Shown piece after piece: positions 9,061 through 19,459 of a stretch of 64,000 nt of DNA (its first letter is position 1; every line of letters starts with the position of its first letter). Location of the stretch: the NCBI RefSeq assembly GCF_014336955.1, contig NZ_QRAI01000001.1, positions 868,001 through 932,000 on the forward strand, given 5' to 3'. The translations under genes were made by a program, and so were the position numbers. Source of the DNA: Saccharophagus sp. K07 (lineage in GTDB: Bacteria; Pseudomonadota; Gammaproteobacteria; Pseudomonadales; Cellvibrionaceae). The notes below the pieces were generated by a model. That model made no database searches and had not been told where the DNA came from. It saw only the letters and a list, made by a program, of their open reading frames with translations.

Positions 9061-9711
9061 TTATTCAACCGCTTGTGTGCCGGCGCGGGACAGCAGTTCA
9101 TCGCGATGGTCCTGCACATATTGCAAAACCGTTTTGACTTGTTTGACGACCGCTCTGGGGGTGATGGTTGCGCCGGCGAATTGATCGAATTCACCGCCGT
9201 CTTTTTTCACTGCCCAACCGGAAAGTGAAGGGTTACCCAGGGATTTTCCGTCGAAGCCGAGAATCCAGCGGCTTTTGGCCAGCTCGATTTTGTCTCCCAA
9301 TCCAGGTGTTTCCGCATGGCGCAAGGCGCGCACGCCAGCCACTGTGCCGTCGACATTGATACCGATCAGCAGGCGGATATCGCCGCTGTAACCGTCGGGT
9401 GCGGTGCTGGTGAACAGGAAAGCCACAGGCTCGCCGTCCTGCCGCGCGACGTGTACCAGCGCAGGATCATTCAGGCGCAAGGTGGCGGCGTCTTCAGCGG
9501 GGATGGTCAGGGTATCGCTTAACAAGTCGTTGTTATGCCGGCTTTCCGGCACTACCTCGAACAGAGCGCGTTGCGCGGCGCGGCGTTCGGCGTCTGAAAT
9601 TCTTCCGGCGGTGCTGGTAAACGTGAAGGCAATCAAGCCTGCGGTCGCCGCGGCAAAGGCGGCGAGCAGGGCGCTGTTTTTACTGATGGATCGACCGAGC
9701 ATGCGCGTCAC
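9061..9711 (-). CDS. rnfG: Rnf complex subunit RnfG, FMN-binding
   Basis: RnfG (216 residues) is anchored by one N-terminal helix and carries a periplasmic domain with covalently bound FMN. The flavinylation motif is visible as AGATITPRAVV, where the threonine of GAT carries FMN via a phosphoester bond. ETPGLGDKIE is also a typical RnfG segment. Its start overlaps the end of rnfD by 4 bases, so the two are coupled. Confidence 0.96.
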   Translation of the reverse strand: MTRMLGRSISKNSALLAAFAAATAGLIAFTFTSTAGRISDAERRAAQRALFEVVPESRHNNDLLSDTLTIPAEDAATLRLNDPALVHVARQDGEPVAFLFTSTAPDGYSGDIRLLIGINVDGTVAGVRALRHAETPGLGDKIELAKSRWILGFDGKSLGNPSLSGWAVKKDGGEFDQFAGATITPRAVVKQVKTVLQYVQDHRDELLSRAGTQAVE

Positions 9712-10769
9712 TTACCTCGTTTTGCAGTGGAGCGCGGCGCCTTGGAATGGCCGTAGGTGCGCGGCACGGTGTAGTAGTCGATAAAGGGCGCAGCGAAGTT
9801 CATCAGCAGAACGGCGAAGGCCACTGCATCCGGGTAATTGCCCCAGGTTCGGATGACAAATACCAGAACGCCAATAGCCGCGCCGTAGATCAAACGGCCT
9901 TTAGTGCTGACTGCGGATGTTACAGGGTCAGTCACAATAAAAAATGCGCCCAACATGGTGGCGCCGGACAGCCAATGGAAAACTGGCGAGCCTGCGCTGT
10001 TGGAGCTGCCGTTGTCATAAAACAGAATGGCGAGCACACCGAGCGCGGTCAGCATGGCGACGGGCGCATGCCAGGTGAACACTTTTTTGTAGAGCAAATA
10101 AACACCGCCAGCCAGAAACGCCAGGTTTACCCATTCCCAGCCATTACCGGCCCAGCGGCCGCTGGCAAATATAGGGGCACTGCTGTACAAGTCCGCCACC
10201 GTTTGCCCACCGCGTTGTTGCAAGGTTTCCAAGGCGGTGGCGGAGGCGTAGCCGTCCAAAGGTACGCCGGCAAACACTTTGGCGAGCGCATCGCCGATGC
10301 CCGGCAGCGATTGTCCATCCGCCAAAGCGCCTGCTGGAGTGGCCCACTGGGTCATTTCCAGCGGAAAGGAAATCAGCAGAACCACATAACCGACCATGGC
10401 CGGGTTGAAGGGGTTATAGCCGAGACCGCCGTACAAATGTTTGGCGACGACTATGGCGAAAAATATCCCGACTACCACCACCCACCAAGGGCAGTAAGGC
10501 GGTAGCGCCAAGCCCAGCAGAACAGCGGTGACCAGCGCGCTTAAATCGCGCAAATAAAACATCACCGGACGTTTGCGCAGCCATAAAATACCGGCTTCAA
10601 AGCCGACTGCCAGGGCGCACGCGAGCGCCACGTTGATCAAACTTCCGGGGCCAAAAAACGCAGTAAGAGCCGCCAATCCAGGGATAGTGGCGAGCAGCAC
10701 CTGAGCCATAACACCGGATGTGGTGTTGGCGCTGCGGGTGTGGGGAGAAGAGACTCTGATAAACGCCAT
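9708..10769 (-). CDS. rnfD: Rnf complex subunit RnfD, FMN-binding membrane protein
   Basis: RnfD (353 residues) is a NqrB/RnfD-family inner-membrane protein with about nine to ten helices. The covalent FMN site is seen in WLSGATMLGAFFIVTDP, whose SGAT threonine is the attachment residue. The GGLGYNPFNPAMVGY segment is also diagnostic. It lies between rnfC and rnfG in the standard order. Confidence 0.96.
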   Translation of the reverse strand: MAFIRVSSPHTRSANTTSGVMAQVLLATIPGLAALTAFFGPGSLINVALACALAVGFEAGILWLRKRPVMFYLRDLSALVTAVLLGLALPPYCPWWVVVVGIFFAIVVAKHLYGGLGYNPFNPAMVGYVVLLISFPLEMTQWATPAGALADGQSLPGIGDALAKVFAGVPLDGYASATALETLQQRGGQTVADLYSSAPIFASGRWAGNGWEWVNLAFLAGGVYLLYKKVFTWHAPVAMLTALGVLAILFYDNGSSNSAGSPVFHWLSGATMLGAFFIVTDPVTSAVSTKGRLIYGAAIGVLVFVIRTWGNYPDAVAFAVLLMNFAAPFIDYYTVPRTYGHSKAPRSTAKRGK

Positions 10770-10807
10770 AACTTACACCTGGCGCTCTCGACGCGTATTC
10801 AACAACA

Positions 10808-13045
10808 TCACGCTTGTTGCTCCGCTTCTTGTAATTTGGATTCCAGTTTTTCCAAGGCTGTGCGCAGGGCGGGCAAATGCTCGCTATTGCTGGCTTCAGC
10901 CTCTATCACTTTGGCGCGGGCTTTTTCGATGCGCGCTTGCAGTGACTTGATTTGTTCAGCTCGTTTTTCCTCTGGCGACATCTGCGCCGCTGCAGCGGCT
11001 TTGGCCTGGGCGCGCGCAATGGCTTCCGCCGCCGCATCCTGTGGTTCACTGCTGCCAGCATTGGCAGTGGGTTCTGCCGTTTGCTGTTGTTCGAGCTGCG
11101 CCAATTCCGCCTGGGCTTCGGCGAGTTTTTCCTGCAGTTTTTCTACCCCTTGTTTAAGGGCAGGCAGCGTCGGTTTTTCTTCGCGCTCGGCTTCCTGCAT
11201 TTTTTCTATGGCCACCGCCAGACGTTTTTCGATGGTAGCAATGGCATTGCGCTGAGCTTCAAGCGGCGACAGCTGAACTTTCTGGGCTACTTTTTCCAGG
11301 CGTTGTTCCAGTGGCGCACTGATGCCGCGTTCAAAATCGTCGAGCTTTTTGCGCGCTTCTTCGAGTTTGAGTTCTGCTTGTTTGAGTTGCGCAGTCAGAG
11401 CGTCTTTGCGTGCCGGGTCTTCGCATTCCGCAATTTGTTGCGTCAGATGTTCCACGCGGCCTTTTACGCTTTCCAACTGGCGCGTGAGTTTTTTGCCGAT
11501 GCTGTCTTTATCCTCAAGGGATTCAGCCTTATTTTGCGCAACCGCTACGGGATCAAAGGTTTGCACCGCTGGTGCGGCTTTGGGTTCTTCCATTTGCGCT
11601 TTTACAGCTTCCGCCGCTTTTTTGCGCGCTAAGCGTTTGGCTTCTTTTTCCGCCTCGGCTTTGGCGATGCGCTCTTTGCGCTGTTCGAAACGTTCGCGGG
11701 CGCGATCGGATTTTTGTTTTTCCGCTTCTTTGCGGCGAATTTCGGTTTTGGCCGCGCGGTAGTACTGCACCAGCGGAATTGCGCTCGGGCACACAAACGT
11801 GCAGGCACCGCATTCGATGCAGTCGAACAGGTTGTGATTTTCCAAACGATCAAAATCTTCCGCCTGGGCGTACCAATACAACTGCTGCGGCAACAGGTTG
11901 GCAGGGCAGGCTTGCGCGCACATACCGCAGCGGATACAGGCTTGCGCGGGTGGCGCAGGTGGCATTTCGGCGTGGCTCGGCGCCAGTACGCAGTTAGTGG
12001 TCTTAACCACCGGCACCTGCAGATCCTCGATGCTGTAGCCCATCATAGGTCCGCCAATAATCACGCGGGCGCAGTTGCGTGCGGCGAAACCGTGTTGCTC
12101 CAGCACATGAGCGATGGGCGTACCTATAAGGACACGGATATTGCGTTGGATATCGAGAGATTCACCCACCACCGTGGTAATACGCTCAATCAACGGCTCG
12201 CCATAGCGCACCGCGCGCCAGGCTGCGTAGGCGGTGCCGACGTTCTGTACCAGCACGCCGATCTGCGCCGGAATTTTGCCGCTCGGGACTTCTTTACCTG
12301 TGAGAATCTGGATCAGCTGCTTTTCGCCGCCGGAAGGATATTTGGTCGGGAACACGACCACTTCAATACCGGTGCCTTGTGCAGCCGCCTGCATGGTGGC
12401 GACGGCTTCAGGTTTGTTGTCTTCAATACCGATCAGGATTTCTTTCGGGTTGCCGACGATGCGCGCCAGCAGCAGTGCACCTTGCACAACCTCTTCGGCG
12501 TGAACCCGCATCAGCATGTCGTCGGCGGTGATATAGGGTTCGCATTCGGTGCCGTTGAGAATCAGCGTTTCAATTTTGTCGGTCGAGCGCGGATTGAGTT
12601 TGACTGCCGTGGGGAAGCCCGCGCCGCCCATGCCCGCCAGACCGGCGCGGCGAATCTTCTCAACCAAGGTTGCGTGATCCAGGGTTTCCGGCGCTTCGCA
12701 AGGCGTCAGCTCAGTCCACTGATCCAAACCGTCAGGGCGCAGAACAATACAGGGTGCGCTCAGGCCGGAGGGGTGAGCAATAGGACGATCTTCGATCGCC
12801 ACAATTTCTCCCGAAGTCGGCGCGTGAATACAGGCGGAGAAAATACCTTGAGCGTCGGCAATCAACTCGCCTTTAAGAACTTTCTGGCCAACCTGGACAA
12901 CCGGCGTAGCCGGGCTGCCGATATGTTGGTTGAGCGGCAACACCAGAATATTGGGCAGCGCAATAGTCGCCAGCGGATCGCGCAGCGATTGGTGTTTGTT
13001 CTCTGGAGGATGAACACCGCCGTGAATATCCCAGATCTTTCTCAT
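10808..13045 (-). CDS. rnfC: Rnf complex subunit RnfC with long C-terminal extension
   Basis: RnfC is the peripheral subunit that binds NADH, FMN and two [4Fe-4S] clusters. Residues 1-370 hold the NuoF-like region ([25 protein letters not shown]). Two cluster motifs follow: [12 protein letters not shown] and [12 protein letters not shown] (about residues 370-425). From about residue 440 to 745 the protein becomes an Ala/Lys/Glu-rich charged region that should form long coiled coils; gammaproteobacterial RnfC often has such a tail of variable length. The start overlaps rnfB by 4 bases. Confidence 0.96.
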   Translation of the reverse strand: MRKIWDIHGGVHPPENKHQSLRDPLATIALPNILVLPLNQHIGSPATPVVQVGQKVLKGELIADAQGIFSACIHAPTSGEIVAIEDRPIAHPSGLSAPCIVLRPDGLDQWTELTPCEAPETLDHATLVEKIRRAGLAGMGGAGFPTAVKLNPRSTDKIETLILNGTECEPYITADDMLMRVHAEEVVQGALLLARIVGNPKEILIGIEDNKPEAVATMQAAAQGTGIEVVVFPTKYPSGGEKQLIQILTGKEVPSGKIPAQIGVLVQNVGTAYAAWRAVRYGEPLIERITTVVGESLDIQRNIRVLIGTPIAHVLEQHGFAARNCARVIIGGPMMGYSIEDLQVPVVKTTNCVLAPSHAEMPPAPPAQACIRCGMCAQACPANLLPQQLYWYAQAEDFDRLENHNLFDCIECGACTFVCPSAIPLVQYYRAAKTEIRRKEAEKQKSDRARERFEQRKERIAKAEAEKEAKRLARKKAAEAVKAQMEEPKAAPAVQTFDPVAVAQNKAESLEDKDSIGKKLTRQLESVKGRVEHLTQQIAECEDPARKDALTAQLKQAELKLEEARKKLDDFERGISAPLEQRLEKVAQKVQLSPLEAQRNAIATIEKRLAVAIEKMQEAEREEKPTLPALKQGVEKLQEKLAEAQAELAQLEQQQTAEPTANAGSSEPQDAAAEAIARAQAKAAAAAQMSPEEKRAEQIKSLQARIEKARAKVIEAEASNSEHLPALRTALEKLESKLQEAEQQA

Positions 13046-13653
13046 GCGGCGTGCTCCTGCGGATTGGTTCTATCCGTCGCAATGATGAAGGGACCTTTGG
13101 CGGGCTTGGGCATCTGCCAGCCCCAGTCTTTCAGGGTGGTAGGCACGGGGATCATATCGATGCAATCTACTGGGCAGGGCTCAACGCACAAATCGCAGCC
13201 GGTGCATTCGTCGGTGAGCACGGTATGCATTTGTTTGGCGGCGCCGACTATGGCGTCCACTGGACAGGCTTGCAGACACTTGGTGCAACCAATGCACTCG
13301 TCTTCGCGGATAAACGCCACTTTCTTCACGTTGCTGTCTTCTTCCGCATCCAAAGTGGGCGGAGAAACACCCAGCAGATCGGCGAGATTATTGACGGTCG
13401 CCTGACCGCCCGGAGGACATTTATTGATAAGGTCGCCACCGGCAATGGCTTCGGCGTAAGGACGGCAGCCGGGGTAACCGCACTGGCCGCACTGGGTTTG
13501 CGGCAGCAGCTTGTCGATCTGCTCCACCAGCGGATCGCCTTCCACCTTGAATTTAACGGCGGCAAAACCGAGCACCGCCCCGAAAACAACGGATAGTCCG
13601 CCCAATGCCACCAGGGCGGAAATGACGGGGTGATTTAGTAATACGTCAATCAT
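13042..13653 (-). CDS. rnfB: Rnf complex subunit RnfB, ferredoxin-like
   Basis: RnfB (203 residues) is the electron-entry subunit. One N-terminal membrane helix is followed by the Fe-S domain [15 protein letters not shown] and two ferredoxin-type [4Fe-4S] motifs, [15 protein letters not shown] and [15 protein letters not shown]. Length is normal for the family. It sits 3 bases after rnfA and overlaps rnfC. Confidence 0.97.
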   Translation of the reverse strand: MIDVLLNHPVISALVALGGLSVVFGAVLGFAAVKFKVEGDPLVEQIDKLLPQTQCGQCGYPGCRPYAEAIAGGDLINKCPPGGQATVNNLADLLGVSPPTLDAEEDSNVKKVAFIREDECIGCTKCLQACPVDAIVGAAKQMHTVLTDECTGCDLCVEPCPVDCIDMIPVPTTLKDWGWQMPKPAKGPFIIATDRTNPQEHAA

Positions 13654-13656
13654 GGG

Positions 13657-14229
13657 TTACACCAAACCTGCGAATCCCATAAAGGCCAGAGACATTAGAC
13701 CCGCCGTGATCATGCCGACCGCCGCACCTTTGAACGGTACCGGCACATCCGCCGCCGCCAAGCGCTCACGCATGGCAGAGAACAGCACCAATACCAAGCT
13801 GAATCCCAAGGCGGCGCCGAAGCCGTAAAGGGCTGATTGGCTGAAGGTATGGGCCTTATTGGTGTTTTGCAAAGCCGCACCCAACACGGCGCAATTAACC
13901 GTGATCAAAGGCAGGAAAACGCCAAGTACCCGGTAGAGCAGGGGACTGGTTTTTTCGATAAACATCTTGGCGAACTGCACCACGGCAGCAATCACCAGAA
14001 TAAAAGAGACGGTGCGCAGAAATGACAAACCCAGGGGATTTAGCACCCAGGTGTTCACCATATAAGTGCAGATACTGGCCAGAGTCAGCACAAACGTAGT
14101 GGCTGCGCTCATGCCGATGGCGCTCTCCAGCTTGTTGGAGACACCCATAAACGGGCACAGCCCCAGAAACTGAGCGAGTACGAAGTTATTGACCAAAACG
14201 GTGCTAAGCAGAATGACAAAAAAATCCAT
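13657..14229 (-). CDS. rnfA: Rnf complex subunit RnfA
   Basis: RnfA (190 residues) is the first gene of the operon. It has six hydrophobic helices and the RnfA/RnfE family signature in [16 protein letters not shown] and [15 protein letters not shown]. With RnfE it forms the central membrane pair, in inverted topology, around a shared Fe-S cluster. The operon promoter should be in the 254-base gap shared with the divergent TSUP gene. Confidence 0.97.
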   Translation of the reverse strand: MDFFVILLSTVLVNNFVLAQFLGLCPFMGVSNKLESAIGMSAATTFVLTLASICTYMVNTWVLNPLGLSFLRTVSFILVIAAVVQFAKMFIEKTSPLLYRVLGVFLPLITVNCAVLGAALQNTNKAHTFSQSALYGFGAALGFSLVLVLFSAMRERLAAADVPVPFKGAAVGMITAGLMSLAFMGFAGLV

Positions 14230-14362
14230 AGGCCATCATGTCTTTTTGGCAGGCTTGCGGGCGGGCGCAGTTAACAGCATTCGGGCAGAAAATGAAAGGT
14301 GTCTTTACGGATATCGTCAAACGGCATTGCCGTTCATCGTGCTTCTATAAGTGCTTTTATGT

Positions 14363-14390
14363 TTTTTGGTTATAACAAAAGAACCAAAAA
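14363..14390. promoter_or_regulatory. Inverted repeat between rnfA and the TSUP gene
   Basis: TTTTTGGTT (14363-14371) and AACCAAAAA (14382-14390) are perfect 9-base arms with a 10-base spacer, in the middle of a divergent intergenic region. It may be an operator for one or both genes. No specific regulator can be named. Confidence 0.35.
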
Positions 14391-14483
14391 GCATTAGAGA
14401 CGGCATTAAAAAATCGGTAGTCTGCGCCGCCTGTTGATTTTTAAACACCGAATGTTGATTACAGAACAAGCAGCGGCGGAATT

Positions 14484-15266
14484 ATGGATTTTGAAATAGG
14501 CTACATCGTAGCCGGTTTAGTGGTGGGTTTTATTGTCGGCATGACCGGAGTGGGCGGCGGCTCACTGATGACGCCAATCCTTTTGCACTTCGGCATCTCT
14601 CCCGCCAGTGCCGTTGGTACAGACTTACTCTACGCCGCCATTACCAAAGCTGGCGGCATTCACGTCCATCACAAAAAACGCAATATCGATTGGCGCATTA
14701 CCGGAGAGCTGGCGCTGGGCAGCCTGCCTGCTGCCGCATTGACGCTTTGGATACTGCACAGCATCAGCGTGGATACAGAGCGTTTGAACAGCTTGATCCG
14801 CACCACCCTTGGTTACGCCCTGATCTTCACTGCTGTGGCGATTCTCTTTAAATCCCAATTAATGGCCTACAGCCGCAACAACAACGGCTGGTTGACCCGG
14901 ATGACCCGGCGCCAGCAGGCGATCGCTACCATTGGTACTGGGGTTGTCCTGGGCGCAGTGGTGACACTGACCTCCATTGGCGCGGGCGCACTCGGTACAG
15001 TTGCGCTGTTTATGTTGTACCCACTGCTGCCAACCGTGCGCTTGGTCGGTACCGAAATTGCCCACGCAGTTCCTCTTACCTTGGTGGCGGGAATGGGCCA
15101 TGCGGGATTAGGTAACGTGGACTGGCCGCTTCTGCTCAACTTGCTATTGGGATCACTCCCTGGAATCTACCTCGGCAGCCATCTCGCCCACCGCGTCGCC
15201 GATCATTATTTAAGGCCGGCGTTGGCGGTGATGCTGATCTTTGTTGGGGGGAAGTTGGTTTTTTGA
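14484..15266 (+). CDS. TSUP-family membrane transporter (TauE/SafE)
   Basis: This is a 260-residue inner-membrane permease of the sulfite exporter TauE/SafE (DUF81) family. The family repeat start is visible as GFIVGMTGVGGGSLMTP, with a related second-half motif VVTLTSIGAGALGT. About eight helices are predicted. The substrate is commonly a small sulfur-containing anion but is not known here. It is divergent from rnfA and stands alone. Confidence 0.88.
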   Translation: MDFEIGYIVAGLVVGFIVGMTGVGGGSLMTPILLHFGISPASAVGTDLLYAAITKAGGIHVHHKKRNIDWRITGELALGSLPAAALTLWILHSISVDTERLNSLIRTTLGYALIFTAVAILFKSQLMAYSRNNNGWLTRMTRRQQAIATIGTGVVLGAVVTLTSIGAGALGTVALFMLYPLLPTVRLVGTEIAHAVPLTLVAGMGHAGLGNVDWPLLLNLLLGSLPGIYLGSHLAHRVADHYLRPALAVMLIFVGGKLVF

Positions 15267-15360
15267 TCTACAGGGTGTTGACCGGTAGTGGTGGTCGCAA
15301 TTAGGCTGTGGCCGCTTCTGCAATTAACTTTCTTCAACAGCCAGCAAGTTAGGGATAACA

Positions 15361-16355
15361 ATGCCTGAGATATTCTTTCCTTCGCAAAATCTTTCCGTTC
15401 AAGACATTTTTGGCAACACTCAACCTTCGGCAAGTCTTGTTCAAAACAACGCGTTTTCCTGCTCCAGTTTTGATGCAGGTGTGCCTTATTGCCTTGCAGA
15501 AGGCAGCTGTCCTGAGAGCAAAATCATTACCAAACCCTTGGTGACCTCTCTGTACCAGCACGACAGAATTTGGTATCTACCATAGATGTATTTGGTGATT
15601 TCACTGTAGCCTTAGCCGCGTTTTATAACGATAACCTTGCGTTTTTAGACCTCCAGAATACCGGCAGCTTGCTTGGCGCTGGTGCAACAGCTAGCGAAGT
15701 CCGCCTAAACGAATTTCAAAAAGCGTTACTTCGATATCAGAATGCGTTAATCGCCTTGAACAAACAGAAAGGCGTGGGGCGAGGCGCTAGCGCTTCCAGA
15801 ATAACTCTCGAAAATGAAGTTCGCTCTGCGTATGCAGAACTACAAAAGAAATATCAGACTGAACTTAAAAAGGTTGCGCCAGCAAATAGCTTAGGTAAAA
15901 ACCGTGGTAATGCGTTAGCCGGTGCGGATAGAGGTATTACGCTTGCTAGAAGACGTGGTCGAGGAATCAACGTTGCAAGTAACGCACAAGCATTGCAAAT
16001 CGCGCGCATGGCAAAAGGGATTTCCTACGCAGGAAAAGGTTTGATCGCTCTTGATGCAGGAATACGGGTAAATAAAGTGCGTAATGTTCATAGACAAGGT
16101 GGTAATTGGCAGCGAGAAGCCACGATTCAAACCACTGGGTTTGGCCTTGGTGCAGCAACGGGAATGTTCATTGGCAAGGTGGCTGTGGCGGGGTTGACCA
16201 CGATTGGACTTGGATTTACGCCAGTAGGATGGGTTGTCCTAATTGGGGCAGGTGTTGTGGTCGGGTTTGGAGCAGCAATGGCAATGGATAATGTAGGTCA
16301 ATCAGTGGCAGCGACAATTTGGGATAGAAAATGGAAACTCCCTCTCAGCCTTTAA
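15361..16355 (+). CDS. Putative membrane-type polymorphic toxin, frame broken near 15570
   Basis: Two frames read as one protein. Frame one (15361-15585) has a good AGGGA ribosome site; frame two runs from about 15516 through 16355 and has no ATG of its own. One extra T in the TTT at 15569-15571 would join them as ...QHDRI-LVSTIDVF.... The joined product is about 330 residues. Its middle is charged and helical; the last 90 residues hold two glycine-rich hydrophobic segments (LGAATGMFIGKVAVAGL and WVVLIGAGVVVGFGAAMAM) and end WDRKW. This fits pore-forming or membrane-disrupting bacterial toxins. The adjacent two-helix membrane protein is the likely immunity factor. The family name is not known. 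Confidence 0.55.
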
Positions 16356-16711
16356 GCCTGTTTTTTGTCTGGTTTTTTGTGGCAGGCATGTTCTCGAGTT
16401 TTTGTATGTGGCTGCTTTTTGCTCAGATGACAATGCGCCGCATCGAAAAACAGATGAAGGAAGACGGATTGCCCGATAGTTTTATATGGGACGGTGTGGG
16501 TGGTCGTATAGTTTTTTATGCCTGCGCCCTTGGTTTCCCCGAGAAAATCGCGTACCGCATTGACAAGCGTTTGATCGATGCTCGCCTTGTCAGATCCTAC
16601 TCATCACCGGGAGATAGGATTTGCGCCATTCTTTTTCTATTACTTATGAGTTGTTGGATACTGGGTACCTTTGTTGCTGTTTTATTGGGTGAGGTAGAAC
16701 TTCGTTTTTAA
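16331..16711 (+). CDS. Membrane protein, probable immunity protein 1
   Basis: This 126-residue protein has one hydrophobic helix at each end (FFVWFFVAGMFSSFCMW and ICAILFLLLMSCWILGTF) and a charged central loop. It overlaps the end of the toxin frame by 25 bases, so it is coupled to it. It is clearly homologous to the protein at 16870: shared LLFAQMTM/LLFARITM, a W-D motif, FYA, PE and a basic R-rich run. The gene order and topology fit an immunity protein guarding the inner membrane. No characterised family is recognised. Confidence 0.7.
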   Translation: METPSQPLSLFFVWFFVAGMFSSFCMWLLFAQMTMRRIEKQMKEDGLPDSFIWDGVGGRIVFYACALGFPEKIAYRIDKRLIDARLVRSYSSPGDRICAILFLLLMSCWILGTFVAVLLGEVELRF

Positions 16712-16712
16712 G

Positions 16713-16850
16713 GCGGCTGGATTTGGCCTTACGCCAATTGGGTGGGTAGTAGTAATAGGGTTAGGCGTGGCAGCCGGATTTGGCGCCGGAAGTTATGTCG
16801 ACAATAGCGTTAGAGAATTTACCGGGAGTCTTTGGGATAGAAATTTTTGA
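16713..16850 (+). pseudogene. Orphan toxin C-terminal tip
   Basis: This frame has no start codon and encodes about 45 residues that align with the end of the toxin at 15361-16355: GLTPIGWVVVIGLGVAAGFGA followed by DNSVRE...LWDRNF against GFTPVGWVVLIGAGVVVGFGA and DNVGQS...IWDRKW. The frame opens only at 16698, after an in-frame stop. It looks like a displaced or duplicated toxin tip left in front of its own immunity gene, the classic sign of an orphan cassette in polymorphic toxin loci. It could supply an alternative tip by recombination. Confidence 0.75.
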
Positions 16851-16869
16851 CGGTTTAGGTGCATGAACT

Positions 16870-17211
16870 ATGACCGGCTGGTTTTTCTGGGCGTTTGCGG
16901 TAGCGATTTTCCTCCCCCTGTTTTCTTGCCTGTTGTTCGCCAGAATCACCATGGCCGGTATTGACCGGAAAGTGCTCAACTCTACCGGAAAGCATCCATG
17001 TGCCTGGGATGAATTTGGGGTTCGCTCGATGTTTTACGCTTACGGAATTGTATTGCCCGAACGGCAGGCAATGAGACTTCAGCGAATCTTTGATGTTGCC
17101 AATGTAAGAAAATATGCGACTCGGCGAGATAAGCTGCTCAGTATTTTTTTTCTTTTATCCTGGTTGTTTTTTCTTGGACTTGTTTTTGCGGATGTCGTGT
17201 TCCGATCTTGA
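16870..17211 (+). CDS. Membrane protein, probable immunity protein 2
   Basis: This 113-residue two-helix protein is a paralogue of the one at 16331. The matching features are LLFARITM after helix 1, WDEFGVRSMFYAYGIVLPER in the loop, and a hydrophobic final helix (IFFLLSWLFFLGLVF). It begins 19 bases after the orphan toxin tip and presumably protects against a toxin carrying that tip. It is the last gene before the metG terminator. Confidence 0.7.
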   Translation: MTGWFFWAFAVAIFLPLFSCLLFARITMAGIDRKVLNSTGKHPCAWDEFGVRSMFYAYGIVLPERQAMRLQRIFDVANVRKYATRRDKLLSIFFLLSWLFFLGLVFADVVFRS

Positions 17212-17229
17212 CGTGTTCTGACCTACAAA

Positions 17230-17256
17230 CAAAAACGCCGGACATTGTCCGGCGTT
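17230..17256 (-). terminator. Intrinsic terminator of metG
   Basis: AACGCCGGA and TCCGGCGTT form a strong GC-rich stem (outer arms 17234-17242 and 17248-17256). On the minus strand it is followed by TTTTTGTTTG. It is 10 bases after the metG stop. Confidence 0.88.
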
Positions 17257-17265
17257 GGTTGATGA

Positions 17266-19287
17266 TTACATCACTTTCATTCCCGGTTCTGCGCCGGTAT
17301 CGGGTTCCAGCAAGAAAATTTCTTTTCCGCCCGGCCCTGCAGCGAGAACCATTCCTTCGGATAAACCGAATTTCATTTTGCGCGGTTTGAGGTTGGCGAC
17401 CATAACGGTGTGTTTGCCGACCAGGGTGGCAGGATCGTAAGCGCTTTTAATTCCGGCGAATACATTGCGGGTCTGTCCGCCCAAGTCCAGGGTCAATTGC
17501 AGCAATTTATCCGCACCTGCTACAGGTTCTGCCGCGATAATTTTGGCGATGCGCAAATCCACTTTGGCGAAATCGGCGTATTCGATTTCTTCCGCAATAG
17601 GATCTTTTGCCAGCCAGCCAGTGGGCGCGGCAGCGGCGGGAGCGGGTGCTTCGCTTTTGCTGGCTTCGATCATTTGATTGACCTTCTCCAATTCCACGCG
17701 CCGCATCAGTGGTTTAAATGCATTGATTTTGTGCGAACTCAAAAACAAAGTGGCGTTGCGCCAGGTTAATTCAGTATCGAGAAATTCTTCTGCTGCCGCT
17801 GCAGTTTTGGGCAGCACAGGTTTGAGCCATGTCATCAAGGCAGCGAACATATTGATGCCGAGGGTGCAAACAGCCAGAACTTCTTTTTCGCGCCCGGCTT
17901 CTTTTGCCATGCTCCAAGGTGCTTGGGTCGCAATATATTCGTTGGCCGCATCCGCCAGCGCCATAATTTCGCGCATGGCACGGCCGAAGTCTCGTTCTTC
18001 AAATAATTGTGCGATTGGCTCATTGGCATCGACAAATTTTTGCCACAAAGCTGTATCGGCAATTTCCTGTGACAATACGCCGCCTTGCTGTTGCACAAAT
18101 TTGGCAGTGCGGCTGGCGATATTGACCACCTTGCCGACCAGATCGGAATTGACGCGCGCAACGAAATCGTCGAGGTTCAAGTCGAGATCATCAACACCAG
18201 CGGTGAGTTTGCTGGCGTAGTAATAGCGCAGATATTCCGGATCAAGGTGTTCGAGATAGGTGCGGGCATTAACGAATGTGCCGCGCGATTTCGACATTTT
18301 TTTACCGTTGACGGTCAGGAATCCGTGCGCGCAGACCTTGGTCGGCGTGCGGAATTGCGCGGAGGAGAGCATCGCCGGCCAGAACAGAGCGTGGAAATTA
18401 ATGATGTCCTTGCCGATAAAGTGATAAACCTCAGCATCAGAATCCGGTTTCCAATAAGAGGAAAAGTCGCGGCCTGTGCGATCGCACAGATTTTTCAGGC
18501 TCGCCATATAACCGATTGGTGCATCCAGCCAGACGTAAAAATATTTGTCGGGCTCGCCGGGAATTTCAAAACCGAAATAGGGCGCGTCACGGGAAATATC
18601 CCACTCCTGCAAACCGCCCTCTAACCACTCAGCCAATTTGTTGGCGACTTCCGGTTGCAAATGGCCGGCGCGCGTCCACTCGCGCAAATATTCGGTAAAT
18701 TCCGGCAATTTAAAAAATAAATGTTTGGATTCTTTGGCGATCGGCGTCGCACCGGAAATCGCGGATTTGGGATCGATCAAATCCATCGGCGAATAGGTCG
18801 CGCCGCAGGCTTCGCAGTTATCGCCGTACTGGTCCGGCGTTTTACATTTCGGACAGGTGCCTTTGATATAACGGTCCGCCAGGAACAAACCTTTTTCCGG
18901 GTCGTAGGCCTGCGTGATCATGCGCTCGGCGATATGGCCATTGGCTTTCAGGCGCGAGTAGATCAGCTCGGATAACTCCTTGTTTTCGCTGGAATGGGTG
19001 CTGTGGTAGTTGTCGAAGCCGATCAGGAAGCCAGCAAAATCCCGCTCGTGTTCTGCCTTCATATCGGCAATTTGTTGCTCCGGCGTTTTGCCCAGCTTCT
19101 CTGCGGTGAGCATGATGGCAGTGCCGTGGGCGTCGTCGGCGCAGACATAGATGCAATCGTGGCCACGCATTTTCTGGAATCGCACCCATATATCCGTTTG
19201 TATGGTTTCCACCATATGGCCCAGGTGAATCGAACCATTGGCGTAGGGCAGGGCGCTTGTCACGAGAATCTTGCGTTGTGCGGTCAT
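17266..19287 (-). CDS. metG: Methionine--tRNA ligase
   Basis: MetRS charges tRNA-Met in the cytoplasm. The 673-residue form matches Escherichia-type MetG. Seen: the HIGH-type motif in [14 protein letters not shown] (residues 12-25), the zinc knuckle [17 protein letters not shown] (about 145-160), KMSKS in [12 protein letters not shown] (about 333), and a C-terminal tRNA-binding domain (from [11 protein letters not shown], about 570) that promotes dimerisation. It is divergent from mrp. Confidence 0.98.
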   Translation of the reverse strand: MTAQRKILVTSALPYANGSIHLGHMVETIQTDIWVRFQKMRGHDCIYVCADDAHGTAIMLTAEKLGKTPEQQIADMKAEHERDFAGFLIGFDNYHSTHSSENKELSELIYSRLKANGHIAERMITQAYDPEKGLFLADRYIKGTCPKCKTPDQYGDNCEACGATYSPMDLIDPKSAISGATPIAKESKHLFFKLPEFTEYLREWTRAGHLQPEVANKLAEWLEGGLQEWDISRDAPYFGFEIPGEPDKYFYVWLDAPIGYMASLKNLCDRTGRDFSSYWKPDSDAEVYHFIGKDIINFHALFWPAMLSSAQFRTPTKVCAHGFLTVNGKKMSKSRGTFVNARTYLEHLDPEYLRYYYASKLTAGVDDLDLNLDDFVARVNSDLVGKVVNIASRTAKFVQQQGGVLSQEIADTALWQKFVDANEPIAQLFEERDFGRAMREIMALADAANEYIATQAPWSMAKEAGREKEVLAVCTLGINMFAALMTWLKPVLPKTAAAAEEFLDTELTWRNATLFLSSHKINAFKPLMRRVELEKVNQMIEASKSEAPAPAAAAPTGWLAKDPIAEEIEYADFAKVDLRIAKIIAAEPVAGADKLLQLTLDLGGQTRNVFAGIKSAYDPATLVGKHTVMVANLKPRKMKFGLSEGMVLAAGPGGKEIFLLEPDTGAEPGMKVM

Positions 19288-19459
19288 ATTCTGCTTGCTG
19301 TTTGATCGGTTGATGGGAGCTTGCGCCAGGGCGCGGAAAGGGCGGGATCATACCAGTTTGGGGGTGCGCGTGCATGTCGCAACCGCATTCGTTCTGGGCA
19401 CTGGCCGGGTTCGCGGGTAGAATGCCGCCCTTGTCAATCGGGTAGGGTTTGGGGGTGCT

